A stretch of DNA of 64,000 bases, from the NCBI GenBank assembly GCA_943787425.1, contig CALSMJ010000001.1, positions 857,271-921,270 of the forward strand, read 5' to 3'. The notes under the pieces were generated by a model. It did no database searches. It worked only from the letters and a program-made list of their open reading frames with translations, and was not told where the DNA came from. Both the position numbers and the translations under genes were made by a program. Source of the DNA: an uncultured Pseudomonadales bacterium (GTDB lineage Bacteria; Pseudomonadota; Gammaproteobacteria; Pseudomonadales; Azotimanducaceae). Shown piece by piece: positions 53,940 through 63,388 of the stretch (positions within the stretch are counted from its first letter, which is position 1; each line of letters begins with the position of its first letter).

Positions 53940-54827
53940 ATGGATGACTTTAAAGATAAGGTAGTTGTCGTGACGGGCGCCGGCGGCGGATTGGGTCGCG
54001 CCCACGCCCTTGAATTTGCCCGACGCGGTGCGCGCCTCGTTATCAATGATCTCGGCGGCACCGCCGACGGCACTGGACAGAGCGATATGGCCGACCAAGT
54101 CGTGGCAGAAATTAAAGCCTTCGGCGGCGTCGCGATCGCCAACAAAGCCTCGGTTGCCGATCGCGCTGGGGCCCAGAGCATCATCGATGATGCGGTCGCC
54201 GAATACGGCACGCTCGATATTTTAATCAACAACGCCGGGATTCTACGCGACAAGTCTTTCAAGAATATGACCCTCGACGACTGGGATATCGTTGTAAATG
54301 TTCATTTAAACGGCACCGCTTACGTAACCCATGCGGCTTGGCCGATCCTGTATGAGAAAAACTACGGCCGGATCGTCCTCACCAGTTCAACCTCGGGTAT
54401 TTTTGGCAACTTCGGTCAAAGTAACTATGGTGCAGCGAAAATGGGCATGGTGGGACTGATGAACGTCCTGGCGCTAGAGGGCGCATCTCACAACATTCGA
54501 ATCAATACACTGGCCCCCGCAGCCGCGACGCGGCTCACCAACACCATACCCGGCCGAGACGAGAATCTAGATCAGCCTGATCCAGAAAGAGCACCCCACC
54601 TGGTCACGCCAGCCGTGTTATATATGTGCCGAGACGACGCGCCAACCGGAAAGATTTTCCAGGCCGGGAATGGCCGATTCAGCATGGCCGCCCTATACAG
54701 CAATGCCGGCGTAAACCAAGGCGCGGAAGCTGACTTTGACTCATTTTTAGAAGCTGAAGCGCAGATACTCGATATGAGCACGGCCCAGGCGGGCTGGTGG
54801 CGCAGACGCGGTAACGGCCCTGGCTAA
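53940..54827 (+). CDS. SDR dehydrogenase, 17-beta-HSD type 4/3-hydroxyacyl-CoA-like
   Basis: A 295-residue short-chain dehydrogenase resembling the dehydrogenase unit of multifunctional enzyme 2: VVVTGAGGGLGRAHALEFARRGARLVINDLGG (cofactor loop and acidic NAD site), ILINNAGILRDKSFKNMTLDDWD, and LTSSTSGIFGNFGQSNYGAAKMGMVGLMN with catalytic Ser, Tyr and Lys. Members of this subgroup oxidise 3-hydroxyacyl-CoA or related side-chain intermediates. AGGAG precedes the ATG. It follows the GNAT gene by 66 bases on the same strand. Confidence 0.88.
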   Translation: MDDFKDKVVVVTGAGGGLGRAHALEFARRGARLVINDLGGTADGTGQSDMADQVVAEIKAFGGVAIANKASVADRAGAQSIIDDAVAEYGTLDILINNAGILRDKSFKNMTLDDWDIVVNVHLNGTAYVTHAAWPILYEKNYGRIVLTSSTSGIFGNFGQSNYGAAKMGMVGLMNVLALEGASHNIRINTLAPAAATRLTNTIPGRDENLDQPDPERAPHLVTPAVLYMCRDDAPTGKIFQAGNGRFSMAALYSNAGVNQGAEADFDSFLEAEAQILDMSTAQAGWWRRRGNGPG

Positions 54828-54903
54828 GCCATTGTTTAGCCCTCAGATTGTGATCGGTCAACGCAGGGAATGCCCCAGGGGTTTTCGGAGCACTTTATAC
54901 AGG

Positions 54904-56310
54904 TTACAGGCGCAGGGTGTGCTGAATACTGGGTAGCTGGTCTCGATGATCATGGCTGACATACAAGACTGTTGTTTGACGGCCTTGAATGAGTTTTTCA
55001 ATCAAGGCCAGCACGAGTCCTCGGTTAAAGACATCCAGCCCTAAACAAGGTTCATCAAGAATCAACAAGGCTGGTTGCTTGACCAACGCGCGCGCAATCA
55101 ACACCAACCGCTGATTGCCATAACTTTGCTGGGCAAACGGTTGCTGCCGCGCATGCGTTAATCCGATTAGCGCAAGCCACGCCGACGCAGCCGACTTTTG
55201 CGGCGCCGTTGCCCGTTGATAAACGCCAACACTATCAAAAAAACCGGAGATAATGACGCTCTCAACCGTGCCGCTCACGCGATAGGCTAAATGCAAAGCC
55301 GACGACACATAACCAATGTACTGCTTAATCTGCCAAATGCTCTCACCACTACCCCGTTTGAAACCGAATACGGTCAAATCATTGGTATAGCAATGGGGAC
55401 TGTCGCCCGTGATCAGGCTAAGCAAAGTCGTCTTACCAGAACCATTGGCGCCGGAGACTTGCCAGTGCACGCCTGGATCAATCCGCCAGTTGAGGCCATC
55501 AAAAAGTTGCCGATCCTCAAAGCGGACGCGAACATTTCGCATCTCAACCAGTGCTTGCTCAGCGGAAAGCGCTGGCACCGAACTGGGCAAGGGGACTGGC
55601 AGGCGCTGCGTCGCATTGGTTAAAACAACCATCTGCTGAAGCCAAGCCCTGGCTGCCGCCGAATCCATAGCACCCTGATACGAAAGGCTAGAATCCGACA
55701 AATAAGCGACATGATCCACCCAGTCGGGTAATGCCGTCCAATCGTTTAGTACCAGGAGCACTGTTTTATTGCCGATGAAATCGCTCAAGCTCGCCAACGC
55801 CACCGCTTGACTGGCAGCATCTAGGCCCGCCAAGGGCTCATCTAAAATAAGCACCGGACACTCCGAGGCCAAAGCTCGGACAAAGAGTACTTTTTTGGTT
55901 TCACCCGTTGAGAGCTGGCGAAATGGCTGGTCTAAAAGACCCTGGAGTTGAAAGCGCTGGATGAGTTCGGTTAAAACACGCTCGACCGGATTGAGCTCTT
56001 TGAGCAAATCGGCAACGGACGTGCCTTGCAATGTGTCATCCCCACCATCATATTGCCGCAGCTCACGGTCTACGAGTTCAACCTGCGCGGCGTTGGATAC
56101 CACAACCACCGCTTGCGGGATCCCGAGGATCTCACCTGATCGCGTCCGGCCGCCTTTTTCAATGAGTCCCAATAAGGTCGACTTTCCAGCGCCATTACGG
56201 CCCGCTATAAACCACTTCTGACCACTTTCAAGTTGCCAACTGATGGGCCCGAAGGTGCCCGTTTCGGAAAGGGTAAAGATCGCTTGATCAAGCGTCACAA
56301 GCCGGGTCAC
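54904..56310 (-). CDS. modF: Twin ABC ATPase, ModF/PhrA-like
   Basis: A 468-residue protein of two ABC ATPase domains with no membrane part. Domain 1: IAGRNGAGKSTLLGLIEKGG (Walker A about residues 36-44), RQLSTGETKKVLFVRALA (signature) and LILDEPLAGLDAAS. Domain 2: VSGANGSGKTTLLSLITGD, QQSYGNQRLVLIARALVKQPALLILDEPCLGLDVFN. This matches ModF (formerly PhrA), found near molybdate transport genes in E. coli and of uncertain role. No molybdate permease is nearby. It starts with GTG. Symbol tentative. Confidence 0.75.
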   Translation of the reverse strand: MTRLVTLDQAIFTLSETGTFGPISWQLESGQKWFIAGRNGAGKSTLLGLIEKGGRTRSGEILGIPQAVVVVSNAAQVELVDRELRQYDGGDDTLQGTSVADLLKELNPVERVLTELIQRFQLQGLLDQPFRQLSTGETKKVLFVRALASECPVLILDEPLAGLDAASQAVALASLSDFIGNKTVLLVLNDWTALPDWVDHVAYLSDSSLSYQGAMDSAAARAWLQQMVVLTNATQRLPVPLPSSVPALSAEQALVEMRNVRVRFEDRQLFDGLNWRIDPGVHWQVSGANGSGKTTLLSLITGDSPHCYTNDLTVFGFKRGSGESIWQIKQYIGYVSSALHLAYRVSGTVESVIISGFFDSVGVYQRATAPQKSAASAWLALIGLTHARQQPFAQQSYGNQRLVLIARALVKQPALLILDEPCLGLDVFNRGLVLALIEKLIQGRQTTVLYVSHDHRDQLPSIQHTLRL

Positions 56311-56352
56311 GCAAGCCTCGTCCAGCTGAATGAATCCGACACAATAGACCCT

Positions 56353-57825
56353 TTAAACGATGGCTTTCATCGCCGTCATATAACCCCGAAGCGTTTGACC
56401 AATGGCTTCAACGGGATGGCTTCGGATCTCTTGGTTCACCGCAATCAGTACCTGGTTATCGACCCCTAAGTCATTTAGGCCCAAGCCCCGACCGATGACG
56501 TCGGCCTCAAGGCCGGTCATAAAATCAGCCAGCAATGGCAAACAGGCGTGGTTGTACAAATAACAGCCATATTCGGCTGTGTCTGAGATGGTGCTGTTCA
56601 TCTCAAAAAGTTTTTTTCGCGCAATCGTATTGGCGATCAAAGGGACCTCATGCAGACTTTCGTAATAAGCCGATTCAGCTTTAATCCCTGCGGCGGTCAT
56701 AGTTTCGAAAGCGAGCTCAACCCCGGCTTTGACCATGGCAACCATTAAAATACCGTGGTCAAAGTAGGTTTGCTCAAGAATGTCGGCGTCGGTAACGGCG
56801 GTTTTTTCGAAGGCACTCTGGCTGGTTTCGTGCCGCCAGCCCAACAGTTTTGCGTCGTCATTCTGCCAATCTGTCATCATGCCGCTGCTAAAGTTCCCGG
56901 TCATAATGTCATCCATGTGTTTTTCATACAAAGGACGCATAATCTGCTTCATCTCTTCAGCAAGCTCGAAGGCTCGCAGCTTGGCGGGGTTTGAAAGCCG
57001 GTCCATCATGTTGGTAATGCCACCATGCTTAAGCGCCTCGGTAATGGTCTCCCAGCCGTACTGAACCAATTTCGACGCGTAAGCGGGCTCGATGCCTTTG
57101 TCGACCATTTTATCGAAGCAAAGCAGCGAACCGGTTTGCAACATGCCGCAGAGAATCGTCTGCTCACCCATGAGATCCGATTTGACTTCTGCAACGAAGG
57201 AGCTCATCAAAACTCCGGCGCGATGGCCGCCAGTACCCGCAGCATACGCCTTGGCAATGGCCAGGCCTTCCCCATGGGGATCATTGTCGGCATGCACCGC
57301 GATGAGCGTGGGCACGCCAAAACCGCGCTTATATTCTTCTCGGACCTCGGTCCCGGGGCACTTCGGCGCCACCATAATCACCGTTAGATCAGGTCGTATC
57401 TTTTGACCTTCCTCAACAATATTAAAGCCATGGGAATAGGCCAAACAGGCGTTGGTTTTCATCAAAGGCTCGATATCCGCCACCACCGAACTGTGCTGTT
57501 TATCCGGCGTCAAATTCAACACCAAATCAGCCGTTGGGATCATTTCCTGATAATTGCCAACACGAAAGCCATTACTTTCTGCATTCAAAAATGACTGGCG
57601 CTTTTCGTCAATCGCGGATTGCCGCAGGGTATAGGACACATCCAGGCCGCTGTCGCGCAGGTTTAAGCCCTGATTTAAGCCTTGAGAGCCACAACCGACT
57701 ACCACGATCTTTTTGCCACGCAGATAATCAACGCCATCTTCGAACTCGGACGCACTCATAAATTCGCATTGACCCAATTGCGCCAATTGCGCTCGCAAAG
57801 ACAGAGTATTGAAATAGTTGGCCAC
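56353..57825 (-). CDS. ilvC: Ketol-acid reductoisomerase (NADP+, class II)
   Basis: IlvC converts acetolactate or acetohydroxybutyrate to the dihydroxy acids, feeding the IlvD step. At 490 residues it is the long (class II) form with a duplicated knotted C-terminal domain. Recognised parts are [31 protein letters not shown] (NADPH site), [35 protein letters not shown], and [21 protein letters not shown] with the Mg2+ acidic residues. The start is GTG at 57825 behind AAGGGG. It is transcribed alone. Confidence 0.95.
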   Translation of the reverse strand: MANYFNTLSLRAQLAQLGQCEFMSASEFEDGVDYLRGKKIVVVGCGSQGLNQGLNLRDSGLDVSYTLRQSAIDEKRQSFLNAESNGFRVGNYQEMIPTADLVLNLTPDKQHSSVVADIEPLMKTNACLAYSHGFNIVEEGQKIRPDLTVIMVAPKCPGTEVREEYKRGFGVPTLIAVHADNDPHGEGLAIAKAYAAGTGGHRAGVLMSSFVAEVKSDLMGEQTILCGMLQTGSLLCFDKMVDKGIEPAYASKLVQYGWETITEALKHGGITNMMDRLSNPAKLRAFELAEEMKQIMRPLYEKHMDDIMTGNFSSGMMTDWQNDDAKLLGWRHETSQSAFEKTAVTDADILEQTYFDHGILMVAMVKAGVELAFETMTAAGIKAESAYYESLHEVPLIANTIARKKLFEMNSTISDTAEYGCYLYNHACLPLLADFMTGLEADVIGRGLGLNDLGVDNQVLIAVNQEIRSHPVEAIGQTLRGYMTAMKAIV

Positions 57826-58029
57826 GTCGCGCCCCTTGAAAAAAAAGAGGCCTAACTCTAAGGGAAAAACGCCTTAAAATAAATTACTTCATCGACTTTG
57901 TTCGACGCTGACCTGGCGTGATGGCAAGAAAAGTCCGCGTTCTCACGCGGCGCCACCCATCCTCTTTGGTCGCAAGGCAGGCGTGAGCGAACCTGATCGG
58001 CTCGACTGAGGCCCGCATTCAGATCAAAG

Positions 58030-58917
58030 TCATCTTCCGGGAGCGGCATCCTTTGGGCGCGTTTGCAGGGATTGATGCGCCTGCAGCGCCTCACCCTCAA
58101 TGGTGATTCGATGCATGCTCCGAGTCTGACCCGGATAGTCGTTCTGAGCAAAATGCCAAGTGGCTCGGTTGTCCCAAAACGCAATGGTCCCAGGACGCCA
58201 ATCCACCACCTGGACCTGGTCGTCAACCACCGCTGATTGATACAGGTAGTTTAATAAGGGCGCCGACTCTTCCTGTGTCCAACCGTCAAACCGGATTGTA
58301 AAGCCCGGGTTGACATACAAAACTGGGCGCCCGCTCAAAGGGTGTCTGACCACAACGGGATGAACCGGGTCCGGTAAGGCATCCGCCAAATCCGGCCGAC
58401 GCATTCTTTTCTGGCTCATATTGGTTTGCATATACTCCGACTGGTTGCCAAAAACATGTTTGGCAGAATGCACGGCGTTCAGGGTCTGGAGCAGCGTTTT
58501 CAATCCATTCGATAACTGATCAAAAGCGCGGTACATGCTTGCAAACCAGGTATCCCCGCCAGTTTCCGGCAACGTTCGTGCGACCAAGATCGACCCAAGC
58601 GCTGGAATCTGATCATAAGAGTGGTCGGTATGCCAGTCACCACCGATGTTCTGAATTTGATCCGGCATTTTTTCAACCAATGCGATTTGTGGGTAATCGG
58701 CATGGGCCTTAAAAAAACGATTGGTATTAATCTGACCCCAACGCTCAGCGAGGGCCACATGGTCGGTCTCCGTCAAATCTTGGCCTCTGAAGATTAAGAG
58801 TCCATGTTGTGCAAAGGCGGCTTTGAGTTGCGCATCCTGCGTATCGGTTAGCGCCCTCACATCTACCTCGGTGACTTCAGCACCGACCGCGCTCAAGGGT
58901 GTAATCTTCACAGGCAT
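58030..58917 (-). CDS. TauD/TfdA-family 2-oxoglutarate-dependent dioxygenase
   Basis: A 295-residue non-heme iron enzyme using 2-oxoglutarate and O2. The iron ligands are H96 and D98 in GDWHTDHSYDQIP, with the distal His in WDNRATWHFAQNDYPGQTRSMHRI near residue 255 and a conserved Arg nearby for 2-oxoglutarate. VDVRALTDTQDAQLKAAFAQHGLLIFRGQ is the typical N-terminal core. Family members act on taurine, herbicides, or gamma-butyrobetaine-like compounds. Substrate not predictable, and no transporter for taurine is nearby. The 204-base gap 57826-58029 holds nothing recognisable. Confidence 0.88.
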   Translation of the reverse strand: MPVKITPLSAVGAEVTEVDVRALTDTQDAQLKAAFAQHGLLIFRGQDLTETDHVALAERWGQINTNRFFKAHADYPQIALVEKMPDQIQNIGGDWHTDHSYDQIPALGSILVARTLPETGGDTWFASMYRAFDQLSNGLKTLLQTLNAVHSAKHVFGNQSEYMQTNMSQKRMRRPDLADALPDPVHPVVVRHPLSGRPVLYVNPGFTIRFDGWTQEESAPLLNYLYQSAVVDDQVQVVDWRPGTIAFWDNRATWHFAQNDYPGQTRSMHRITIEGEALQAHQSLQTRPKDAAPGR

Positions 58918-59031
58918 TGCTCCTATCGGAATTGGTCAATCAACGGTTTCAAGGGATGATGACGAGTCTTGAAATGCGGATCAATCCCTATCGCTTGGCG
59001 TCCCAGCGGCTTGTCATGCGAGCGCACCCCA

Positions 59032-59065
59032 AAGCCTGCACCAACAAGCCTGCACCAACAAGCCG
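59032..59065. repeat. 14 bp tandem duplication in an intergenic gap
   Basis: AAGCCTGCACCAAC is repeated exactly at 59032-59045 and 59046-59059, with the start of a third copy. It lies in the 324-base gap 58918-59241 between the dioxygenase and bax-like genes. No gene is supported in that gap. Confidence 0.7.
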
Positions 59066-59241
59066 CGCTTCACAGCCATAAACCCTGCGCATCCACATCG
59101 CCCTGTCACCAATACGCGCGCTACTGCGGTCATGACATCCAGCACACAATGGCTTCGGTGGCTCGAATTGTGACGCGCTTTTAAAAAAGCCGAATGATCG
59201 CTCAACCCAAGCGCTTTGCTGTCGCGGTATTTAACGCCGCC

Positions 59242-60006
59242 TCATTCAACGCGCGACTCAAGACCGTTGCTGCGAATCATTTGCCTAATTTCATCGACAT
59301 AGTCCTGTCCCCGTTCGGAGTATCGCAGCAACCCTTCCGCCATCGCATCGCCCGTTACGGCTTGACCCGCGACTCGTAGCGCTTGCCGACGCGCTCGCAG
59401 CAACGCGTAGGCCGGGTGCGAATTCAAGGTCAGCAAATAATACGCAACCCCAGCACGCACCGTTTCAAAGGCCGCAACTTGATGTGTTGATTCGGCACTG
59501 GCTTGTCGCGGCTTCACGCCACAGCCTTTGGTAAAACACCAAAGACCAAAGAAATTTCGATGGTCTCGCGCGAATCGCGAGGTGCCCCAGGCTGATTCGT
59601 TCGCAGCTTGCGCCAAGGCTAAGCTTTCGGGCACCACATCGACCCGTGACAATAGATCGTTTACAACGGCATCAATCGCCAGTGTATCGCGATCGGGGAC
59701 CCGATACTTTTCAGCCAACTGCCTGATTTGTTGAATCTCAGCTTCTGCATAGGCGACCTCAAGGGCGGCGCTTGCCTTAATGCCCAAAAGCACTTCTCGC
59801 TCCGCCAGAATCAAGCTGTTTTCAATTTGCAGGCTCGGTCTGACGAAATCAAAAAAAGCCTGCTTTTTCGCTTCAACTGGGGTGTAGGCGGCAAAGTCTG
59901 GCACAACTTCTGGCGGCGCAGACCGTGGCCAGAAATAAACCCCCAACACGACGGCGACCAATACAAAGCCAGCTAAAATAACCTGCTTGGTGTCCAGACT
60001 CGGCAT
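59242..60006 (-). CDS. Bax-like glucosaminidase-domain protein
   Basis: A 254-residue exported or anchored protein. One membrane segment (about residues 8-26, VILAGFVLVAVVLGVYFWP) is followed by a stalk and a glucosaminidase/Bax domain with ESLALAQAANESAWGTSRFARDHRNFFGLWCFTKGCG, the family core with catalytic Glu. Two Cys flank the loop (WCFTKGCG) and may form a disulfide. It probably cleaves peptidoglycan glycan strands. The start ATG at 60006 overlaps the stop of the upstream transporter gene (TGATG), so the two are coupled. A TTG one codon earlier is possible. Confidence 0.85.
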   Translation of the reverse strand: MPSLDTKQVILAGFVLVAVVLGVYFWPRSAPPEVVPDFAAYTPVEAKKQAFFDFVRPSLQIENSLILAEREVLLGIKASAALEVAYAEAEIQQIRQLAEKYRVPDRDTLAIDAVVNDLLSRVDVVPESLALAQAANESAWGTSRFARDHRNFFGLWCFTKGCGVKPRQASAESTHQVAAFETVRAGVAYYLLTLNSHPAYALLRARRQALRVAGQAVTGDAMAEGLLRYSERGQDYVDEIRQMIRSNGLESRVE

Positions 60007-61457
60007 CAAGGTGATGGCACGCTGGTGAGTCGTTCTTTTAATTGGCGTTTGATGTCTTGATGCCGCTGCTCATCAATGCGGTAACCCAAATACATCAAGA
60101 CCCCCAACACCGTAAACACAGAGGTCGCGGGCCCCGCAATAAAACCCAATAACCAAACCGTGTCCTCCGGGACCGAGCCCATCAAAGCACCTCGAGGAAA
60201 GGCGATTAAATCGAGCAGCGTGCCACCAAACACGAGCCCCATGGAGCTGGTGGCTTTAACCGCAAACGATCGCGCCGAGAAAATCACCCCTTCCCGGCGA
60301 AAGCCCGTATCCAATTCATGCTCATCGGCAATATCGGCAAACATTGAATTCAGCGTAGCAAAGATAATCGGCGCCAATACGGCCGTCACCAAACCGCTCA
60401 AAATCAACACGATCAGCAAACTTTGACTGCCTTGCGCAGGAAACCATGAGACCCCGGAAAGCGACAGCACAATCGGGATATTGATATTTAAAATAACCAA
60501 CAAAGCAGACACGATCAGCGTTCGCTTTTTATCCAACCATCGGGTCATGATCGGCATCAGCGCTAACGACAGAAACAGACCAGCAAGCTGCGCCAACGGG
60601 ATCCAGCGCAATTGCTCGGTGGTTAATCCCCAAAAATGGAAACCCATAAAGGGATTAAAAACGCCCTCGACAGACAAAACCAGCGTGCTGAGCATCATGC
60701 CAAAAAAGATGGCTCGAAAAGATCGGTTATTAAAGGCTTCTCGGAATTCTTGAATTAACTCCGATAACCGCATCAGTTGGCGGGCATCTTGATCGACCCG
60801 TTGGACCAAGCGCGGAATCTCCCGGCGCGTCCCAACAACGCAAACTACAATGGCAAAGATCATCAGGCCAGCGGCCATTAAAGACCAAGGCTGATAGGCG
60901 GCTTTATTGAGCAAGGCGGGATTAAAGACGTCCGTTGTTGGGAAAAACAAGGTGTAGGAGACCGGGACAAACAGCGCCCCTCCCAAAAATCCAAAAAAGG
61001 TGCTCATGGCATACAAAGTTGAGCGCTGATGGTAGTCCTCTGCCATCTCCGCGCCCAGGGCCAAATGGGGCACGTGGTAGAGTGTCAACGACGCCCTAAC
61101 TAAAATTGCGAAACTCAGCAGCCAAATAAAATGCGCCCAATCCGATGTCATACTCGGCGGGTTAAACAAACAATAAAAACTCAACCCCAAGGGGAGCGCC
61201 GCCAATAATATCAAAGGGTGCCGGCGCCCATACCGAGTCCGTAACTTATCCGAAAAAGAACCAACCAATGGATCTGAAACGGCGTCAAACATCAGCGCAA
61301 TCGCCAGTGCCACGGATGTCAGCGTTGCCGAAACACCCAGCACTTGATTGTAATAAAACAATAAAAAGACATTGAACCCTGAGTTCTTAATGGCCTCTGC
61401 CAGTTGCCCGAAACCGAAGCTGAACATAGCCGGGAATTTCAATCGATGGACCGTCAT
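60006..61457 (-). CDS. GPH-type sugar:cation symporter (MFS)
   Basis: A roughly 483-residue transporter with 12 hydrophobic segments, of the glycoside-pentoside-hexuronide:cation family (MelB-like). It has LKFPAMFSFGFGQLAEAIKNSGFNVFLLFYYNQVLG, DAVSDPLVGSFSDKLRTRYGRRHPLIL (DxxxDP-type cation site and loop 2-3), and LVRASLTLYHVPHLALGAEMAEDYHQRS. The open frame begins 19 codons earlier without support. I chose the ATG at 61457, preceded by GGAAG. Its stop overlaps the bax-like start. The substrate, probably a glycoside, is not identifiable. Confidence 0.83.
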   Translation of the reverse strand: MTVHRLKFPAMFSFGFGQLAEAIKNSGFNVFLLFYYNQVLGVSATLTSVALAIALMFDAVSDPLVGSFSDKLRTRYGRRHPLILLAALPLGLSFYCLFNPPSMTSDWAHFIWLLSFAILVRASLTLYHVPHLALGAEMAEDYHQRSTLYAMSTFFGFLGGALFVPVSYTLFFPTTDVFNPALLNKAAYQPWSLMAAGLMIFAIVVCVVGTRREIPRLVQRVDQDARQLMRLSELIQEFREAFNNRSFRAIFFGMMLSTLVLSVEGVFNPFMGFHFWGLTTEQLRWIPLAQLAGLFLSLALMPIMTRWLDKKRTLIVSALLVILNINIPIVLSLSGVSWFPAQGSQSLLIVLILSGLVTAVLAPIIFATLNSMFADIADEHELDTGFRREGVIFSARSFAVKATSSMGLVFGGTLLDLIAFPRGALMGSVPEDTVWLLGFIAGPATSVFTVLGVLMYLGYRIDEQRHQDIKRQLKERLTSVPSP

Positions 61458-61689
61458 GGGCTTCCACATTGCGCGAAGACTGCTCAGTCTCTGCCAAATC
61501 CGATGCCAGCACAACGGTCATGATGCCTCATTGGCGAAATCACCGGTTGTGATCCCCCGTCTGTTTGGTCCTGCGCCCGCCCTGAGCGAGAAAGAACCGC
61601 ACTTACCAAACTAGGGCGCCATGCTCAGCTACAGTCCTTGGACGACCGTGGTCCGACCTCCGTCGGTATCGCGAAACAACCTTTTACGA

Positions 61690-63032
61690 TCAGGTCGCAA
61701 GGCCCGAGATCAAAATGACCAAAATGATGCCGGGCAAAGGGTACTTGAGCAGCGCGTACCAAAACCGAAACTGCCAAGCCCGAGGAAAGACCACCTCCGC
61801 GGCGAGCTGATCGCGTTTGAGAATCCAGCCTGCGAAGACAGCAATGAGTAATCCCCCCACGGGCAACAGCACTTGATTGGAAATGAAGTCGATCAACCCG
61901 TTTAAATCACGGCTGAATATTTGGAGGCTGGACCAGGCGCTGTAAGTCAAAATACTCACGAGTGACACGATACGATTAAGGCCAATATCATCAACCAAGT
62001 GCTCTTCAAACGACTCCAACCCGACAACCGTGCAAGGGTCGCAACTAACGGCTCCACAAACCCAACCATTGACGTCATCGCAGCAACCGACAACAACAAA
62101 AAGAACAGGCCACCGACCAGCACGCCATAGGGCAGCTGACCAAAAGCAATGGGCAACACTTTAAAGATCAGTCCAACGCCGCCAGCCGGATCCAACCCGT
62201 ACCGAAAGACCAATGGGAAAATCATCAAACCCGCCAAGAGTGCAATGGCGGTATCGGCAACAATAATCAAGAACCCGTAACGCACGATGGACTGCCCGGG
62301 CGGTAAGTAGGCCCCAAAGATCATGAGCCCGGCCATGGCAACGCCGATTGAAAAAAAGGCTTGACCGATTGCAGCTAAAAACACCTGCGGGGTGATCTTC
62401 GAAAAATCTGCTTGAAACAGATAGTCCCAACCCGCCCAAAAACTTGGATGAAACGCGTTGTACACAACCAGCCCGACCATCAACAAAAACAACAATGGCA
62501 TCAGCACCCGGACGGCGCGTTCAATGCCTTTTTGAACGCCCCCCGAAATAATAATGCCGGTCAAGGTCATCGCGAGTGCCATCCATCCAAACATGACCAG
62601 CGGACTGGCCAGCAGGGTCTCGAAATACACATTGGACGCGTTCTGATCGATCGCTGAGAAAGCCCCGCTTGATGCCGACCAAAGGTAATAAAGCACCCAG
62701 CCCGCAACCGTTGCATAGGTCGCCATAATTAAAAAGGCGGTCAATAGGTTTAAACCACCCACCCAGCGCCAGAGCGGTGCCGCGCCAGAAGCCTTGGCAA
62801 GTCGGCCGAAGGTTTGAAGCGGGTCCCCTTGGCCCCGTCGACCGAGCGCAATCTCGGACATGACAATCGGCAGCCCGATTATGAGCACACACGCAAGGTA
62901 CACCAGTACAAACGCCGCACCGCCGTTTTCCCCTGTAATATAGGGGAAGCGCCAGATATTACCGAGGCCAACCGCAAAGCCGACCGCAGCCATTAAAAAC
63001 CCTAAAGGCGTTTTAAACGTTTCTTGTTTGAT
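61690..63032 (-). pseudogene. Sodium-dependent (NSS/SNF) transporter, frameshifted and lacking a canonical start
   Basis: A Na+-coupled amino-acid or amine transporter of the LeuT fold in two frames. The first part (MAAVGFAVGLGNIWRFPYITG, AAMTSMVGFVEPLVATLARLSG) runs from about 62993 down to 61956, and the second (VSILTYSAWSSLQIF to a normal C-terminus) runs 61690-62019 in another frame. A 5-base tandem duplication, ATCGT-ATCGT on the coding strand (61967-61976), explains the shift exactly: removing one copy joins the frames as LIVSLVSILTY. The family's usual KQETFKTPLGFL precedes residue 1, but its expected start codon position reads ATC (63030-63032), 8 bases after an AAGGA site, with no ATG, GTG or TTG. 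This is a probable pseudogene with two lesions. Confidence 0.8.
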
Positions 63033-63043
63033 AAGCCTAATCC

Positions 63044-63232
63044 TTACTCATTGATGGCATGTTGCGATGGCGTGTTGCTGGCCAATCCGCTGGTTTCAAA
63101 GCCGCAATACCCCCAAAGCCCTACCGTCTTAGTGCACCCAACAGGAGGATCCTTTTTACCTCGAAGATCGGTCATCACCATCCGATATTCGAATTCGTGG
63201 CCCGCACCCAACAACCCTTCGCGTCTAAACAT
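63044..63232 (-). CDS. Possible small protein upstream of the NSS transporter
   Basis: A 62-codon frame starting MFRREGLLGAGHEFEY and ending SNTPSQHAINE. Its TAA stop lies immediately ahead of the ribosome-binding site of the damaged transporter gene, which is the position a coupled small gene would occupy. It contains two Cys (VGCTK, YCGFE) and has no match I recognise. There is no clear ribosome site, and overlapping frames exist on the other strand. The remaining gap to htpX (63233-63388) shows no other gene. A chance open frame is quite possible. Confidence 0.22.
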   Translation of the reverse strand: MFRREGLLGAGHEFEYRMVMTDLRGKKDPPVGCTKTVGLWGYCGFETSGLASNTPSQHAINE

Positions 63233-63388
63233 CGTACAAGGAACCATCCCTTTAAAGAAAGGGTAAACCTGCGCGCTCTGATGTCTAATGATCATTCAAT
63301 GCAACCCGAACTTGACTTGAAAGGCTTTTAAAAGCCTTGAAATCTGCAGCCGTCAACCCAATAGTTTCTTCAAAGAGGAGTCACTAAC

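Noticed and set aside
61690-62019. Separate 109-residue membrane protein
   Set aside because: It is the C-terminal part of the NSS transporter brought out of frame by a 5-base duplication.
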